59,623 nt of DNA, taken from Saccharopolyspora rectivirgula DSM 43747 (GTDB lineage Bacteria; Actinomycetota; Actinomycetes; Mycobacteriales; Pseudonocardiaceae). Under the pieces are notes generated by a model that saw only the letters and a program-made list of their open reading frames with translations, was not told the DNA's origin and ran no database searches. This document shows, piece by piece, positions 27,383-36,650 of the stretch. The stretch lies in contig NZ_AYJW01000018.1 of NCBI RefSeq assembly GCF_000497205.1, positions 1-59,623 of the forward strand, read 5' to 3'. How positions within the stretch are numbered: position 1 is the first letter of the stretch; each line of letters begins with the position of its first letter. Both the position numbers and the translations under genes were made by a program.

Positions 27383-27922
27383 TCAGTTGGTGCGGAACAC
27401 CACCACGCGACGGTTCGGTTCTTCACCTTCGCTCTCGCTGTGCACACCCTCAATCGGTGCGACCGCGTCGTGGATGATCTTTCGCTCGAAAGGAGTCATC
27501 GGCTTCAACCTGGCGGGTTTGCCGGTCTTCAGCACGTTCTCCGCCGTCGACCGGCCGAGCTTGGACAGCTCCCGGCGGCGGCCCTCCCGCCAACCGGCGA
27601 TGTCCAGCATCAGCCTGCTGCGCACCCCGGTTTCCTGCTGCACGGCCAGCCTGGTCAGCTCCTGCAGGGCTTCCAACACCTGGCCGCGGTTGCCCACCAG
27701 CTTGCCCAGGTCCTTCCCGCCGTCGATGCTGACCACGGCGCGGCCAGCCACTACATCCAGGTCGATGTCGCCGTCGTAGTCGAGCAGGTCGAGCAACCGC
27801 TCCAGGTAGTCACCCGCAATGTCACCTTCCCGAATAAGCAGCTCTTCGTTGTCGGAGACCGAGGAGGTCGCCGCGGCGGACCCCGTCGCCGCCTGACCCG
27901 AATCCTGCACGATTTCAGACAC
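27383..27922 (-). CDS. jag: Jag/KhpB-like RNA-binding protein (KH and R3H domains)
   Basis: 179 residues from GTG 27922, chosen because GGAGAGGAG lies upstream; the frame is open 15 codons further but without similarity. A short acidic N-terminus leads to a type II KH domain with the GxxG loop in GKLVGNRGQVLEALQEL, then an R3H domain (PFERKIIHDAV). Like SpoIIIJ-associated Jag and the mycobacterial Rv3920c, it accompanies yidC. In pneumococcus the orthologue binds RNA and influences cell elongation. Confidence 0.92.
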   Translation of the reverse strand: MSEIVQDSGQAATGSAAATSSVSDNEELLIREGDIAGDYLERLLDLLDYDGDIDLDVVAGRAVVSIDGGKDLGKLVGNRGQVLEALQELTRLAVQQETGVRSRLMLDIAGWREGRRRELSKLGRSTAENVLKTGKPARLKPMTPFERKIIHDAVAPIEGVHSESEGEEPNRRVVVFRTN

Positions 27923-27953
27923 TGGATGTCTCCTCTCCAGGGTTCGCGGCAGG

Positions 27954-28865
27954 CTACCGGGAATCACCCGGCTTGTCCGCGCCGCGGTTGTGGTCTTCGA
28001 TCACCCCGGGGACCTCGCCGGGTTGGTGTTCGATGTCGGAATCTTGCCCCGAAGTCGCGACCGAATCGACTACCGGAGCCGACGGGTCCTGCGCTTCCTC
28101 CGCGTCGATCTTGCGGTACACGACGTACTGCTGCCCCAACGTCCAGAAGTTGTTGGCGAGCCAGTAAATCAGAATCGCCACCGGGAGGAACGGGCCACCG
28201 ACGATCGCGAACATCGGGAAGAGCCAGAGCGTCACCCGGTTCATGGCAGCTGCCTGCGGGTTCTGCGCCGCCTGCGAGCCTTGCCGGGCGACCGAATGCC
28301 GAGCGGTGAAGTGGGTGGCGATCGCAGCCGCGATCATCAGCGGCACCGCGACCAGCAACATCGAAGTGCGGTCGGTGCCGAACGCCGCCAGCACCTCCGC
28401 GGGCTGGGTCAGCGAGATGGACAGCTTCGCGCCGAACAGGTCCGCCTCCACGAAGGAAGCGACCTCCTCCGCGCCGAAGACGTAGTTCGACGTCGCCCCC
28501 GGCTTGAAACCGTTGAGCACGTGGAACAGCCCGATGAACACCGGCACCTGCACCAGCACCGGCAGACATCCGGCCAGCGGGTTGAAGCCGTGCTCGCTCT
28601 GGAGCTTCTGCATCTCCATGGCCAGCTTCTGCCGGTCGTCGCCGTGCTTCTCCTGCAGCTCCCGGACGAGCGGTGCGATCTTCTGCATCTTCTTCATCGA
28701 CCGCACCTGGGTGACGAACGGCTTGAAGAGCAGCGCGCGCAGGGTGAAGACCAGGAAGATCACCGACAGCGCCCAGGCCAATCCGCTGGCGGGATCCAGG
28801 AAGGAACCGAAGACCTTGTGCCAGACCCAGAGGATCGCCGATACCGGGTAGTAAATGATGTCCAC
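27954..28865 (-). CDS. yidC: Membrane protein insertase YidC
   Basis: 303 residues. An N-terminal membrane helix (MDIIYYPVSAILWVWHKVFG) is followed by the conserved core: LVFTLRALLFKPF, a cytoplasmic coiled-coil loop (MKKMQKIAPLVRELQEKHG), GCLPVLVQVPVFIGLFHVL, and the last two helices around WLFPMFAIVGG and ILIYWLANNFWTLGQQ. The conserved arginine of the hydrophilic groove is likely in the LRALLFKPF segment. The C-terminal tail is long, acidic and disordered. It inserts Sec-dependent and independent membrane proteins. It starts 3 bp after the yidD stop. Confidence 0.95.
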   Translation of the reverse strand: MDIIYYPVSAILWVWHKVFGSFLDPASGLAWALSVIFLVFTLRALLFKPFVTQVRSMKKMQKIAPLVRELQEKHGDDRQKLAMEMQKLQSEHGFNPLAGCLPVLVQVPVFIGLFHVLNGFKPGATSNYVFGAEEVASFVEADLFGAKLSISLTQPAEVLAAFGTDRTSMLLVAVPLMIAAAIATHFTARHSVARQGSQAAQNPQAAAMNRVTLWLFPMFAIVGGPFLPVAILIYWLANNFWTLGQQYVVYRKIDAEEAQDPSAPVVDSVATSGQDSDIEHQPGEVPGVIEDHNRGADKPGDSR

Positions 28866-28868
28866 GGA

Positions 28869-29168
28869 CTACTCCTTGGCCGGGGTCGGGGAGCTGTGCG
28901 CACCGCGCGGCGGCGGGACGGGATCGATCCCACCGGGGTGCCAGGGACCGCAGCGCAGCAGCCTGCGCACGGTCAGCCAGCTACCGCGGAGCGCACCGTG
29001 CACGGTCAGCGCTTCCACCGCGTAGGTGCTGCACGACGGGTAGAACCGGCAGGTCGGGGGCAGCAAGGGGGAGATCACCTTGCGATAGGCGTGCACGGGC
29101 AGCAGCAGCACCCGAGCGAACACGCCCGGCCGCCGGGTAGCTGGTGAGCTGCCGTGGTCCTGACCCAT
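28869..29168 (-). CDS. yidD: Membrane protein insertion efficiency factor YidD
   Basis: 99 residues. The family signature is intact: [37 protein letters not shown], with its cysteines, then [15 protein letters not shown]. It helps YidC-dependent insertion at the cytoplasmic face of the membrane. It starts 3 bp after the rnpA stop and precedes yidC by 3 bp, so the three are almost certainly cotranscribed. Confidence 0.95.
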   Translation of the reverse strand: MGQDHGSSPATRRPGVFARVLLLPVHAYRKVISPLLPPTCRFYPSCSTYAVEALTVHGALRGSWLTVRRLLRCGPWHPGGIDPVPPPRGAHSSPTPAKE

Positions 29169-29171
29169 CGC

Positions 29172-29612
29172 TTAGCGCCCGTCGCCGGATTGTTCGGGGT
29201 AGAGGCGGAGCTTCCGCAGTGCACTGTCCAGGTCCGCACCGAGCTCCCGGCTCGACGCGTTCGCCGCCGGCGGCAGCGCGCGGACCACCACCAGTGTGCC
29301 AGCGGGCAGCGCTGGGATTCGGTCTCTCATCAGGTGACGAAGCCGACGAGTCGTCCGATGCCGCACCACAGCGTTGCCCACGGCCTTGCTCACGACAAAA
29401 CCCACCCGGGTGGAACCCGTCGAATCCCGGGTGGGTGTCGAATGCGCTTTCGATAAAGCCCTGTGCTCAGCGCCTTCCCGTACCCGGCCGGTCTCCGGCG
29501 TACCAGGGCGCAGTGCGTGCACCACTAGGCGAGAGCGCCCAGCCCGGCGCCCCCGACGGATCACCAGGCGGAACTCCTGGCTCTTGGTCAGTCGGGATGC
29601 CGCGGGTAGCAC
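29172..29612 (-). CDS. rnpA: Ribonuclease P protein component
   Basis: 146 residues from GTG 29612. LTKSQEFRLVIRRGRRAGR opens the protein, and the RNR signature region reads VGFVVSKAVGNAVVRHRTTRRLRHLMR. Between them is an insert of about 30 residues (PETGRVREGAEHRALSKAHSTPTRDS) that makes it longer than the usual 115-125 residues. It binds the RNase P RNA and the 5' leader of pre-tRNAs. Its start is 9 bp from the rpmH stop. Confidence 0.94.
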   Translation of the reverse strand: MLPAASRLTKSQEFRLVIRRGRRAGRSRLVVHALRPGTPETGRVREGAEHRALSKAHSTPTRDSTGSTRVGFVVSKAVGNAVVRHRTTRRLRHLMRDRIPALPAGTLVVVRALPPAANASSRELGADLDSALRKLRLYPEQSGDGR

Positions 29613-29621
29613 GGTCCGCTA

Positions 29622-29765
29622 TCAGGCGGTCAGACGCGCGCGACCCCTGCGGCGGCGCGCGGCCACGATGGCCCGGCCCGCCCGGGTGCGCATGCGCAGC
29701 CGGAATCCGTGCTTCCTCGCGCGGCGACGATTGTTCGGCTGGTAAGTGCGCTTACCCTTGCTCAC
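29622..29765 (-). CDS. rpmH: 50S ribosomal protein L34
   Basis: A 47-residue, strongly basic protein from GTG 29765: [20 protein letters not shown], then [17 protein letters not shown] and a basic end RGRARLTA. This is the full L34 consensus, with TYQPNNRRR and the KHGFR(L)RM core. It is the first gene of the leftward run rpmH-rnpA-yidD-yidC-jag, divergent from dnaA as in nearly all bacteria. Confidence 0.97.
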   Translation of the reverse strand: MSKGKRTYQPNNRRRARKHGFRLRMRTRAGRAIVAARRRRGRARLTA

Positions 29766-30316
29766 GGTCGGATCTCCCGGTTACTTCAGGCACTATGGCC
29801 ACAGTGGCCATGGTTCGGTCAGATGTCCGGCGTTCCCAAGCCACTACCACCGTGTCCGGTGGCCGAACGGCACGTGACGCCCGAATCAGGACGCGGCGAC
29901 ACGCCCGCTCGATAAGCGGGGGACTGTTCGAGGGTACGCAGACCGCGGAAAGCACTTGCAACCGGGGTCATCACTTTGCCACGAGCTGATCTTGCCCCCG
30001 CACGGTGGGGCACCGGCTTGTGGTGGTCAACAGCAGCTTGTTAGGTTTTCCCTCCTGCGATTCATCCAGTCTGCCGCCGGCCAACGGGTTGTCGCCGGGG
30101 CCATGACCTCGATCGCAGCGGTACAGCGGGGCCCACGAGGAGTGCCCGGCACCCCTGCCGTACCTTCATACACAAGTTGTGGACAACTCTGTGGACACCC
30201 ATTCCAACACAGGTGTCCACGAGTCTGGCCCACCGTCCGCGCCTGTCCGCTATGGGGGGTCAGTGCGCAAGGCGCGGTGGGGGACCGCGCGCGAGCGAGG
30301 GGAGGGGAGCACAGCG
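29766..30316. promoter_or_regulatory. rpmH-dnaA divergent regulatory region
   Basis: 551 bp without a gene. Near rpmH is a perfect 8-bp inverted repeat ATGGCCAC-A-GTGGCCAT (29795-29811), 30 bp before the start codon, probably in the leader. Near dnaA are DnaA boxes: TGTGGACAA (30178-30186, perfect), TGTGGACAC (30190-30198, one mismatch) and GTGTCCACG (30213-30221, two mismatches). GTGGACACC (30191-30199) and GGTGTCCAC (30212-30220) form a 9-bp inverted repeat. These probably mediate DnaA autoregulation. No -35/-10 pair is clear enough to name. Confidence 0.75.
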
Positions 30317-32065
30317 GTGTCCGACCACCAAGCCGATCTGGGCAGGGTCTGGGAAGAGGTGGTTCAGGAGCTGTCCTCGGGCACGCTCTCGCCGCAGCAG
30401 CGCGCGTGGATGCGAGTCACCCGGCCGATCGGCCTGCTGGACGGAACGGCACTGCTGGCCGCCCCGAGCGACTTCGCCAAGGAAGCGATCGAACGCGCGC
30501 TGCGGGAACCGATCACCGAAGCCCTCTCCCGCCGGCTCGGCCGAGAGGTGTCCCTGGCGGTCAAGGTCGACACCGCGGTGCCGAGCCCGGCCAGCCGCCC
30601 GGTGCCCCCGGCCGAGGTCTGGACCCCGCCCCGCAGCAACGACAACAGCCTGGTCGACACCACCTACTTACCCCGCACCGGCTACCAGCGCCCGGACGAG
30701 TCGTTCACCCCGCACGACAACTTCGGCAACACGGCGCACACCGGGTCGATCCCGCCCGCCTCGCCCAGCGGTGGGGGGCGGCACGCCGCGCAGGAATCGG
30801 ACTACGACCTTCCGACCACCGAGTTCAAGTGGCCCAACGGGGACATCCCAGCCCCGGTGGCCGACACCTCCGCCACCTCGGCCCCGGCCGCCGAAGGCGA
30901 AGAGGAAGCCGCCTCCGACAGCGGTGCCGAGACGTGGTCGGCGACCAACCGCGGCGGCCAAGCCGCTGATCCGCAGCAGGGGCAGCCGTTCACCGCGCCG
31001 AAGCACGCCCCGCCCACGTCCCAGACCCGGTTGAACGCCAAGTACACCTTCGACACCTTCGTCATCGGGTCGTCCAACCGGTTCGCGCACGCCGCCGCGG
31101 TGGCCGCCGCCGAAGCACCGGCCCGCGCCTACAACCCGCTGTTCATCTGGGGTGACTCCGGACTGGGCAAGACCCACCTGCTGCACGCGGTGGGGCACTA
31201 CACCCAGCGGCTGTTCCCGGGCATGCGGGTGCGGTACGTGTCGACCGAGGAGTTCACCAACGACTTCATCAACTCGCTGCGCGACGACCGGCAGGTGGCC
31301 TTCCAGCGGCGCTACCGGGACGTCGACGTGCTGCTGGTGGACGACATCCAGTTCCTGGAGGGCAAGGAAGGGACCCAGGAGGAGTTCTTCCACACCTTCA
31401 ACACGCTGCACAACTCCAACAAGCAGATCGTGGTCTCCTCCGACCGCCCGCCGAAGGGCTTGCGCACCCTGGAGGAGCGGCTGCGCACCCGGTTCGAGTG
31501 GGGGTTGATCACCGACATCCAGCCGCCGGAGCTGGAGACCCGGATCGCCATCCTGCGCAAGAAGGCCGCGCAGGACCGGTTGAACGCGCCGGCCGACGTG
31601 CTGGAGTTCATCGCGTCCCGGATCGAGCGCAACATCCGGGAGCTGGAGGGGGCGCTGATCCGCGTCACCGCGTTCGCCTCCTTGAACCGGCAGCCGGTGG
31701 ATCTGCAGCTGGCCGAGATCGTGCTGCGCGACCTGATCCCGGACTCCCAGACGCCGGAGATCACGCCACCGACGATCATGGCGGTGACCGCGGAGTTCTT
31801 CGGGGTCACCATCGACGACCTGTGCGGCCCGGGCAAGACCAAGGCGCTGGCGCAGGCCCGGCAGATCGCCATGTACCTGTGCCGGGAGCTGACCGACTCG
31901 TCGCTGCCGAAGATCGGCCAGTACTTCGGCGGCCGGGACCACACCACGGTGATGTACGCGGACAAGAAGATCCGCAAGGAGATGGCGGAGCGCCGCCGGG
32001 TCTACGACCAGGTGCAGGAGCTGACCGCGCGGATCAAGCAGCGGTCCCGCACCCCGGGGGCCTAG
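30317..32065 (+). CDS. dnaA: Chromosomal replication initiator DnaA
   Basis: 582 residues from GTG 30317, chosen because GGAGGGGAG precedes it and the product begins [18 protein letters not shown], the usual domain I. An acidic, Pro-rich domain II of about 130 residues follows. Domain III (AAA+) has Walker [10 protein letters not shown] at 279-287 and Walker [25 protein letters not shown]. Domain IV has the DnaA signature [31 protein letters not shown]. The frame extends upstream to 30179, but that stretch is translated DnaA boxes. It melts oriC and regulates its own promoter. Confidence 0.97.
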   Translation: MSDHQADLGRVWEEVVQELSSGTLSPQQRAWMRVTRPIGLLDGTALLAAPSDFAKEAIERALREPITEALSRRLGREVSLAVKVDTAVPSPASRPVPPAEVWTPPRSNDNSLVDTTYLPRTGYQRPDESFTPHDNFGNTAHTGSIPPASPSGGGRHAAQESDYDLPTTEFKWPNGDIPAPVADTSATSAPAAEGEEEAASDSGAETWSATNRGGQAADPQQGQPFTAPKHAPPTSQTRLNAKYTFDTFVIGSSNRFAHAAAVAAAEAPARAYNPLFIWGDSGLGKTHLLHAVGHYTQRLFPGMRVRYVSTEEFTNDFINSLRDDRQVAFQRRYRDVDVLLVDDIQFLEGKEGTQEEFFHTFNTLHNSNKQIVVSSDRPPKGLRTLEERLRTRFEWGLITDIQPPELETRIAILRKKAAQDRLNAPADVLEFIASRIERNIRELEGALIRVTAFASLNRQPVDLQLAEIVLRDLIPDSQTPEITPPTIMAVTAEFFGVTIDDLCGPGKTKALAQARQIAMYLCRELTDSSLPKIGQYFGGRDHTTVMYADKKIRKEMAERRRVYDQVQELTARIKQRSRTPGA

Positions 32066-33225
32066 TCGGGCACCGCCGGCACGCCCCGCTTCTTCGAGCA
32101 GCGGGGCCGCAGCGCTCCGCGGAGCGCACCCCCCTTCGGCTTCCCACTTCCCACCGCTGGTGAGCGGGGAGTGCTGTCCCCTCCACCCGGCAGGGAGCAG
32201 CGGTCACCTCTTCGTGCGCGGTTGTCGTCCCGCCTGAGCTGCTCGTGCTCCTGGAGCGCCGCCCCGTGCGGTTGACGCGGAAGCCGCGGTCGGGGAGTCC
32301 AGGACCGCTGGCACCGGTTCCCGGTCGGACGAGTCCTGCGAGCGGACCGGGCAGTCCGCGCAACGCACCGACCGGCCGGGGCCGTCGGAGGTAGCCCGAA
32401 AGTTTGATTTTTCCCTCGGAGAAGGGAGAAGCGCGGGTGTTCCCCGCGTGAACGGCCACCGGGAGCTCCCACCGGATCCGGCAAAACCCCAGGTCGCCGC
32501 CCACCACACCCCACCAATGAGAGTGACTTTGATCACATTGATCGGGTGGTTCGCCGGCTGTCCGGCCGCAGTTCTCCACAGGTTTCCGATGATCCGCTAT
32601 CCCCAAGGTCGACCAGGGATTTCCTTTCGATCATCCACAGGGCATGCACAGCCATGGTCGACTTGCCCACAGGGAGCGGGGAGTTAACCACAGAAAATTC
32701 ACAGCTTTACCCACAGGTCGGCCGCGCCCCGGGCTGCGGCGGCCAGGAGTTGGGTAAAAGTTGGGGACTGACTGTGGATGCGACTGTGGATAACTGTGGA
32801 TAGCTGTGGACAACTCTGGGGGTGGCTCGAGTTATCCACCGTTCGGCCCAAATGATCCACCGGTAGATCACAGGTTCATCCACATCACGACGCGCCGTAT
32901 GAGCTGCAGGAATTGCAGTTCTCCCCACAATCCACAGGACTTACTACTACTTCGCTCTTTTTCCCTGGAGGAAAAAAGAAAAGAGAAGTAGGCGCGGTGG
33001 AAAAGTGGATAACTCGCGCCGGAGCGCCTCGTTGCGGGAAGCTCGGCCCCGGATGCAGGCGGCGGGCGCCACGCTCTACCGTTGGAACTCCCCTCGATAG
33101 CCGCCCGCCGCGGCTGGTGCGGGACCTGTCTGCGCCACCGGCGCACCACCCCCGATCGCGAGGAGCGGCTTCGACGCCCAAAGCTGTCCGGCAGCCGAGC
33201 CATGGCTGATACCGAAAGGACACCC
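32066..33225. other. Chromosomal replication origin oriC
   Basis: The 1.16-kb dnaA-dnaN gap. The first 500 bp hold only GC-rich DNA, with a perfect palindrome GCGCTCCGCGGAGCGC (32112-32127). From 32572 to 33012 lies the box array. Perfect boxes: TGTGGATAA (32785) and TGTGGACAA (32805). One mismatch: 32572, 32631, 32663, 32684, 32707, 32795, 32832, 32876 and 33004. Weaker: 32773, 32853 and 32928. Orientation changes from forward to reverse at about 32770 and back at about 32830. An A/T-rich tract (32956-33000) follows the last forward boxes and is the likely unwinding element. Confidence 0.93.
32928..33000. other. Candidate basal unwinding module: DnaA box, DnaA-trios and A/T-rich tract
   Basis: The box-like CAATCCACA (32928-32936) is followed after GGAC by TTA-CTA-CTA-CTT (32941-32952); the opposite strand reads 3'-AAT-GAT-GAT-GAA, the DnaA-trio pattern. 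Then comes a pyrimidine/purine tract with a hairpin CTTTTTCC (32957-32964) against GGAAAAAAG (32970-32978). Box, 4-nt GC spacer, trios and A/T tract is the order of the Bacillus subtilis unwinding system. Confidence 0.6.
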
Positions 33226-34350
33226 ATGAAGATCCGCGTGGAACACGACGGCCTCGCCGACGCCGTCTCCTGGGTCGCGCGCAGTGTGCCGGCACGTCCG
33301 CCCGTCCCGGTGCTGGGCGGGGTACTGCTCGACGCGACCTCCGGTGACGCGCTGACGATCTCCGGGTTCGACTACGAGGTGTCAGCTCAGGTGACCGTGG
33401 ACGCCGTCATCGAAACGCCCGGCAAGACGCTGGTCTCCGGCCGTTTGCTGGCCGACATCACCAAAGCCCTGCCGAACCGCCCCGTGGACATCACAGTGGA
33501 CGGGGCCCGGGTGGCGATCACCTGCGGCAGTGCGAAGTTCAGCCTGCCCACCATGCCCGTCGAGGACTACCCGGAGCTGCCGGCCATGCCCGACCACGTC
33601 GGCTCGGTCCCGGGCGACCTGTTCAGCGAAGCGGTGGCGCAGGTGGCGGTGGCCGCGGGCAAGGACGAGACGTTGCCGATGCTCACCGGCATCCGCGTGG
33701 AGCTCAACGCCGACCAGCTGACCATGGTCGCCACCGACCGGTTCCGCTTGGCGATGCGGGAGTTCAGCTGGGAGCCGAGCAATTCCACTGTGGACAGCGC
33801 GGTGCTGGTGCCGGCGAAGTCCTTGGCGGATTCGGCGAAGACGCTCGGGTCCGGTGGCGGCAACGTCGAGATCTCGTTGGCTTCCGGGGACGGCCTGCTC
33901 GGCTTGGCCGGGAACAACCGGCGGAACACCACCCGGCTGCTCGACGCGGAATTCCCCAAGTACCGGCAACTGCTGCCGACCGAGAGCGCGGTCACCGCGC
34001 AGGTCGAGGTCGCCCCGCTGGTGGAGGCGATCCGCCGGGTCTCCCTGGTGGCCGAGCGCGGCACCCAGGTCCGGCTGGAGTTCACCGCCGGCCTGCTGCG
34101 GCTGACCGCCGGCGGCGATGACGAGGGGAGCGCGGAGGAGGAGCTGCCGGTCGAGCTGGCCGGTGAGGAGCTGACCATCGCGTTCAACCCGCACTACTTG
34201 CTCGACGGGTTGGGGGCGCTCAAGAGCAGCCACGCCAAGATGCTGTTCACCACGGCCAACCGGCCAGCGCTCATCAAGCCGGTCACGGAAGATGGAGAAG
34301 AGACGGGCGGGTACCTCTACCTGTTGATGCCGGTGCGCCTGCCGGGCTGA
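33226..34350 (+). CDS. dnaN: DNA polymerase III beta subunit (sliding clamp)
   Basis: 374 residues from ATG 33226 ([26 protein letters not shown] upstream); the open frame upstream lies in oriC. The three repeated clamp folds are visible, with [10 protein letters not shown] in the first, [11 protein letters not shown] and [13 protein letters not shown] in the second, and the conserved C-terminal cleft ending [12 protein letters not shown]. It encircles DNA and tethers polymerase III. The next gene, gnd, starts 176 bp after its stop, so the two may be separately transcribed. Confidence 0.97.
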   Translation: MKIRVEHDGLADAVSWVARSVPARPPVPVLGGVLLDATSGDALTISGFDYEVSAQVTVDAVIETPGKTLVSGRLLADITKALPNRPVDITVDGARVAITCGSAKFSLPTMPVEDYPELPAMPDHVGSVPGDLFSEAVAQVAVAAGKDETLPMLTGIRVELNADQLTMVATDRFRLAMREFSWEPSNSTVDSAVLVPAKSLADSAKTLGSGGGNVEISLASGDGLLGLAGNNRRNTTRLLDAEFPKYRQLLPTESAVTAQVEVAPLVEAIRRVSLVAERGTQVRLEFTAGLLRLTAGGDDEGSAEEELPVELAGEELTIAFNPHYLLDGLGALKSSHAKMLFTTANRPALIKPVTEDGEETGGYLYLLMPVRLPG

Positions 34351-34526
34351 GTCACATCTGGAGGCTGCCCCGCAAGATCTGCGAAGACCGCTGGATAGGC
34401 TCAGGCCAGATCGATTCAGCTGGGGAGGGCCCGCACCCGGTCCGCCGGTGACCCCGGAGCGGGCCGGTCCGCGGCCGGCGATGCGCCGACCAACCAGTCG
34501 AAACACGACGCGCAGAGGAGATTCCG

Positions 34527-35414
34527 GTGCAACTCGGACTTGTCGGTCTTGGCCGAATGGGCTTCAACATGCGGGAGCGGCTGCGGGCCGCCGGCCACGA
34601 CGTCGTTGGCTACGACCGGAATCAGGACGTCAGCGACGTCGCCTCGATCGCGGAGATGGTGGAGAAGCTCAACGCTCCTCGCATCGTCTGGATCATGGTT
34701 CCGCACGGCGAGCCGACCAAGCAGACCGTTCGGGAGCTGGCCGGGCTGCTGTCGGCGGGCGATCTGGTGATCGAGGGCGGAAACTCCAAGTACACCGACG
34801 ACCAGGAGAACGCCGCGCTGCTGGCGGAGAACGGCATCAAGTACGTCGACGTCGGGGTTTCCGGCGGGGTGTGGGGCGCCAAGAACGGCTACGGCCTGAT
34901 GGCCGGTGGTGACGCCGAGGACGTGGAGCGCGCCATGCCGATCTTCGACGCGCTGCGCCCGGAGGGTCCCCGCGAGGAGGGCTTCGTGCACGCCGGTCCG
35001 GTGGGGGCCGGTCACTACGCCAAGATGGTGCACAACGGCATCGAGTACGGCTTGATGCAGGCCTACGCCGAGGGCTTCGAGCTGCTGGCGGCTTCCGACG
35101 TGGTGACCGACGTGCCGGGCACCATCAAGGCGTGGAGCCGGGGCACCGTGGTCCGCTCCTGGCTGCTGGACCTGCTGGTCCGGGCGCTGGAGGAGGACCC
35201 GGAGCTGGAGCAGTTGCGCGGCTACGTCAACGACTCCGGGGAGGGTCGTTGGACGGTGGAGGAGGCCATCAACAACGCGGTGCCGGCTCCGGTGATCACC
35301 GCGGCGTTGTTCGCCCGGTTCGCTTCTCGCCAGGAGGACTCGCCCGCGATGAAGGCGGTGGCGGCGCTGCGCAACCAGTTCGGCGGGCACGCCGTGCAGA
35401 AGTCGGAGGACTGA
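34527..35414 (+). CDS. gnd: 6-phosphogluconate dehydrogenase, decarboxylating (short GndA type)
   Basis: 295 residues, the short form of the enzyme (the long form has about 470). The nucleotide-binding GLVGLGRMG is at the N-terminus; VIEGGNSKYTDD, DVGVSGGVWGAKNGY and GPVGAGHYAKMVHNGIEYG (with the catalytic lysine) follow. It oxidises 6-phosphogluconate to ribulose 5-phosphate with CO2 release. Placement between dnaN and recF is typical of many actinobacteria. GTG start, with GAGGAG upstream. Confidence 0.94.
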   Translation: MQLGLVGLGRMGFNMRERLRAAGHDVVGYDRNQDVSDVASIAEMVEKLNAPRIVWIMVPHGEPTKQTVRELAGLLSAGDLVIEGGNSKYTDDQENAALLAENGIKYVDVGVSGGVWGAKNGYGLMAGGDAEDVERAMPIFDALRPEGPREEGFVHAGPVGAGHYAKMVHNGIEYGLMQAYAEGFELLAASDVVTDVPGTIKAWSRGTVVRSWLLDLLVRALEEDPELEQLRGYVNDSGEGRWTVEEAINNAVPAPVITAALFARFASRQEDSPAMKAVAALRNQFGGHAVQKSED

Positions 35415-35474
35415 GCGCGCGGCTGGCCCGGGCGGCGGCTCGGGCCAGCCGGGGACGGTTTAGGTTGGACTGCC

Positions 35475-36650
35475 GTGTACGTCCGCCATCTTCAGGTGAC
35501 CGATTTCCGGTCCTGGCAGCACGTCGATCTGGCGTTGGAGCCGGGCACGACGGTGCTGGTCGGGGCGAACGGCCAGGGCAAGACCAATCTCGTCGAGGCG
35601 ATCGGGTACGTGGCCACGTTGGGGTCGCACCGGGTCGCCAACGACGCGCCGCTGGTGCGCAGCGGCGCGGAGCGCGCGGTGGTCCGCGCCGCGGTGGTCA
35701 ACCAGGGGCGCGAACTGCTGGTCGAGCTGGAGATCAAGCCGGGGAAGGCGAACCGGGCCCGGATCAACCGAGGTGCGGCCACCAGGCCGCGCGAGGTGCT
35801 GGGGATCCTGCGCACGGTGCTGTTCGCCCCGGAGGACTTGTCGATCGTGCGGGGGGATCCGGGGGAGCGCCGGCGGTTCTTGGACGACCTGCTGGTGGCG
35901 CGCTCACCGCGGTACGCGGCGGTCCGCTCGGACTACGACCGGGTGCTCAAGCAGCGCAGTGCGCTGTTGAAGACGGCGGGAGCGGCGCGCCGGGGCGGGG
36001 CCGATCCGGCGGAGCTGCGCACGTTGGAGGTGTGGGACGGGCACCTGGCCCGCTGCGGGGCGCAGTTGTTGGCCGGGCGGCTGGACCTGGTGGCCGCCAT
36101 AGCTCCGCACGTGGCCGAGGCCTATGCGAGCGTGGTCGCTTCGGAGGGGGCTGGTGCTCCGGGCCGCCGGGCGGCGGATGTGCGGTACCGCAGCACGTTG
36201 GGGGAGCTGCTGCCGGCGGGGTACGGGGTTCCGCACGGTCAGCCGGCTGATGTCGAGCGGTTGGAGCAGGTGCTGCTGGCGGCGTTGCAGCGGGTGCGCG
36301 CGCAGGAGTTGGAGCGCGGCGTGTCGCTGGTCGGTCCGCACCGGGACGACCTGGAGCTGCTGCTCGGGGAGCTGCCGGCGAAGGGCTACGCCAGTCATGG
36401 CGAATCGTGGTCGTTCGCGCTGGCGTTGCGACTGGCGTCCTACCACTTGCTCGCCGAGGATGGCGCGGAGCCGGTGTTGATCCTGGACGACGTGTTCGCC
36501 GAGTTGGACGCCCGGCGGCGGGCGCGGTTGGCCGAGCTGGTGGTGGGCGCGGAGCAGGTGCTGGTGACGGCGGCCGTGCCGGAGGACGTGCCGAAGGAGC
36601 TGGACGGGGTTCGGTTCCAGGTGGGTGAAGGCGAGGTGCACCGTGTCTGA
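35475..36650 (+). CDS. recF: DNA replication and repair protein RecF
   Basis: 391 residues. Walker A is GANGQGKT (30-37), the ABC signature region reads [14 protein letters not shown], and Walker [16 protein letters not shown] follows, as in the SMC-like RecF ATPases. RecF loads RecA at gapped DNA with RecO and RecR. GTG start. The 3' end overlaps dciA by 8 bp. Confidence 0.95.
   Translation: MYVRHLQVTDFRSWQHVDLALEPGTTVLVGANGQGKTNLVEAIGYVATLGSHRVANDAPLVRSGAERAVVRAAVVNQGRELLVELEIKPGKANRARINRGAATRPREVLGILRTVLFAPEDLSIVRGDPGERRRFLDDLLVARSPRYAAVRSDYDRVLKQRSALLKTAGAARRGGADPAELRTLEVWDGHLARCGAQLLAGRLDLVAAIAPHVAEAYASVVASEGAGAPGRRAADVRYRSTLGELLPAGYGVPHGQPADVERLEQVLLAALQRVRAQELERGVSLVGPHRDDLELLLGELPAKGYASHGESWSFALALRLASYHLLAEDGAEPVLILDDVFAELDARRRARLAELVVGAEQVLVTAAVPEDVPKELDGVRFQVGEGEVHRV

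Noticed and set aside
30179-30316. A 46-codon upstream extension of dnaA
   Set aside because: It translates DnaA boxes and has no ribosome-binding site, whereas GTG 30317 follows GGAGGGGAG and starts the conserved domain I.
32034-32606. Minus-strand open frame in the left part of oriC
   Set aside because: It overlaps the dnaA 3' end, lacks codon bias and similarity, and lies in a region that is non-coding in relatives.
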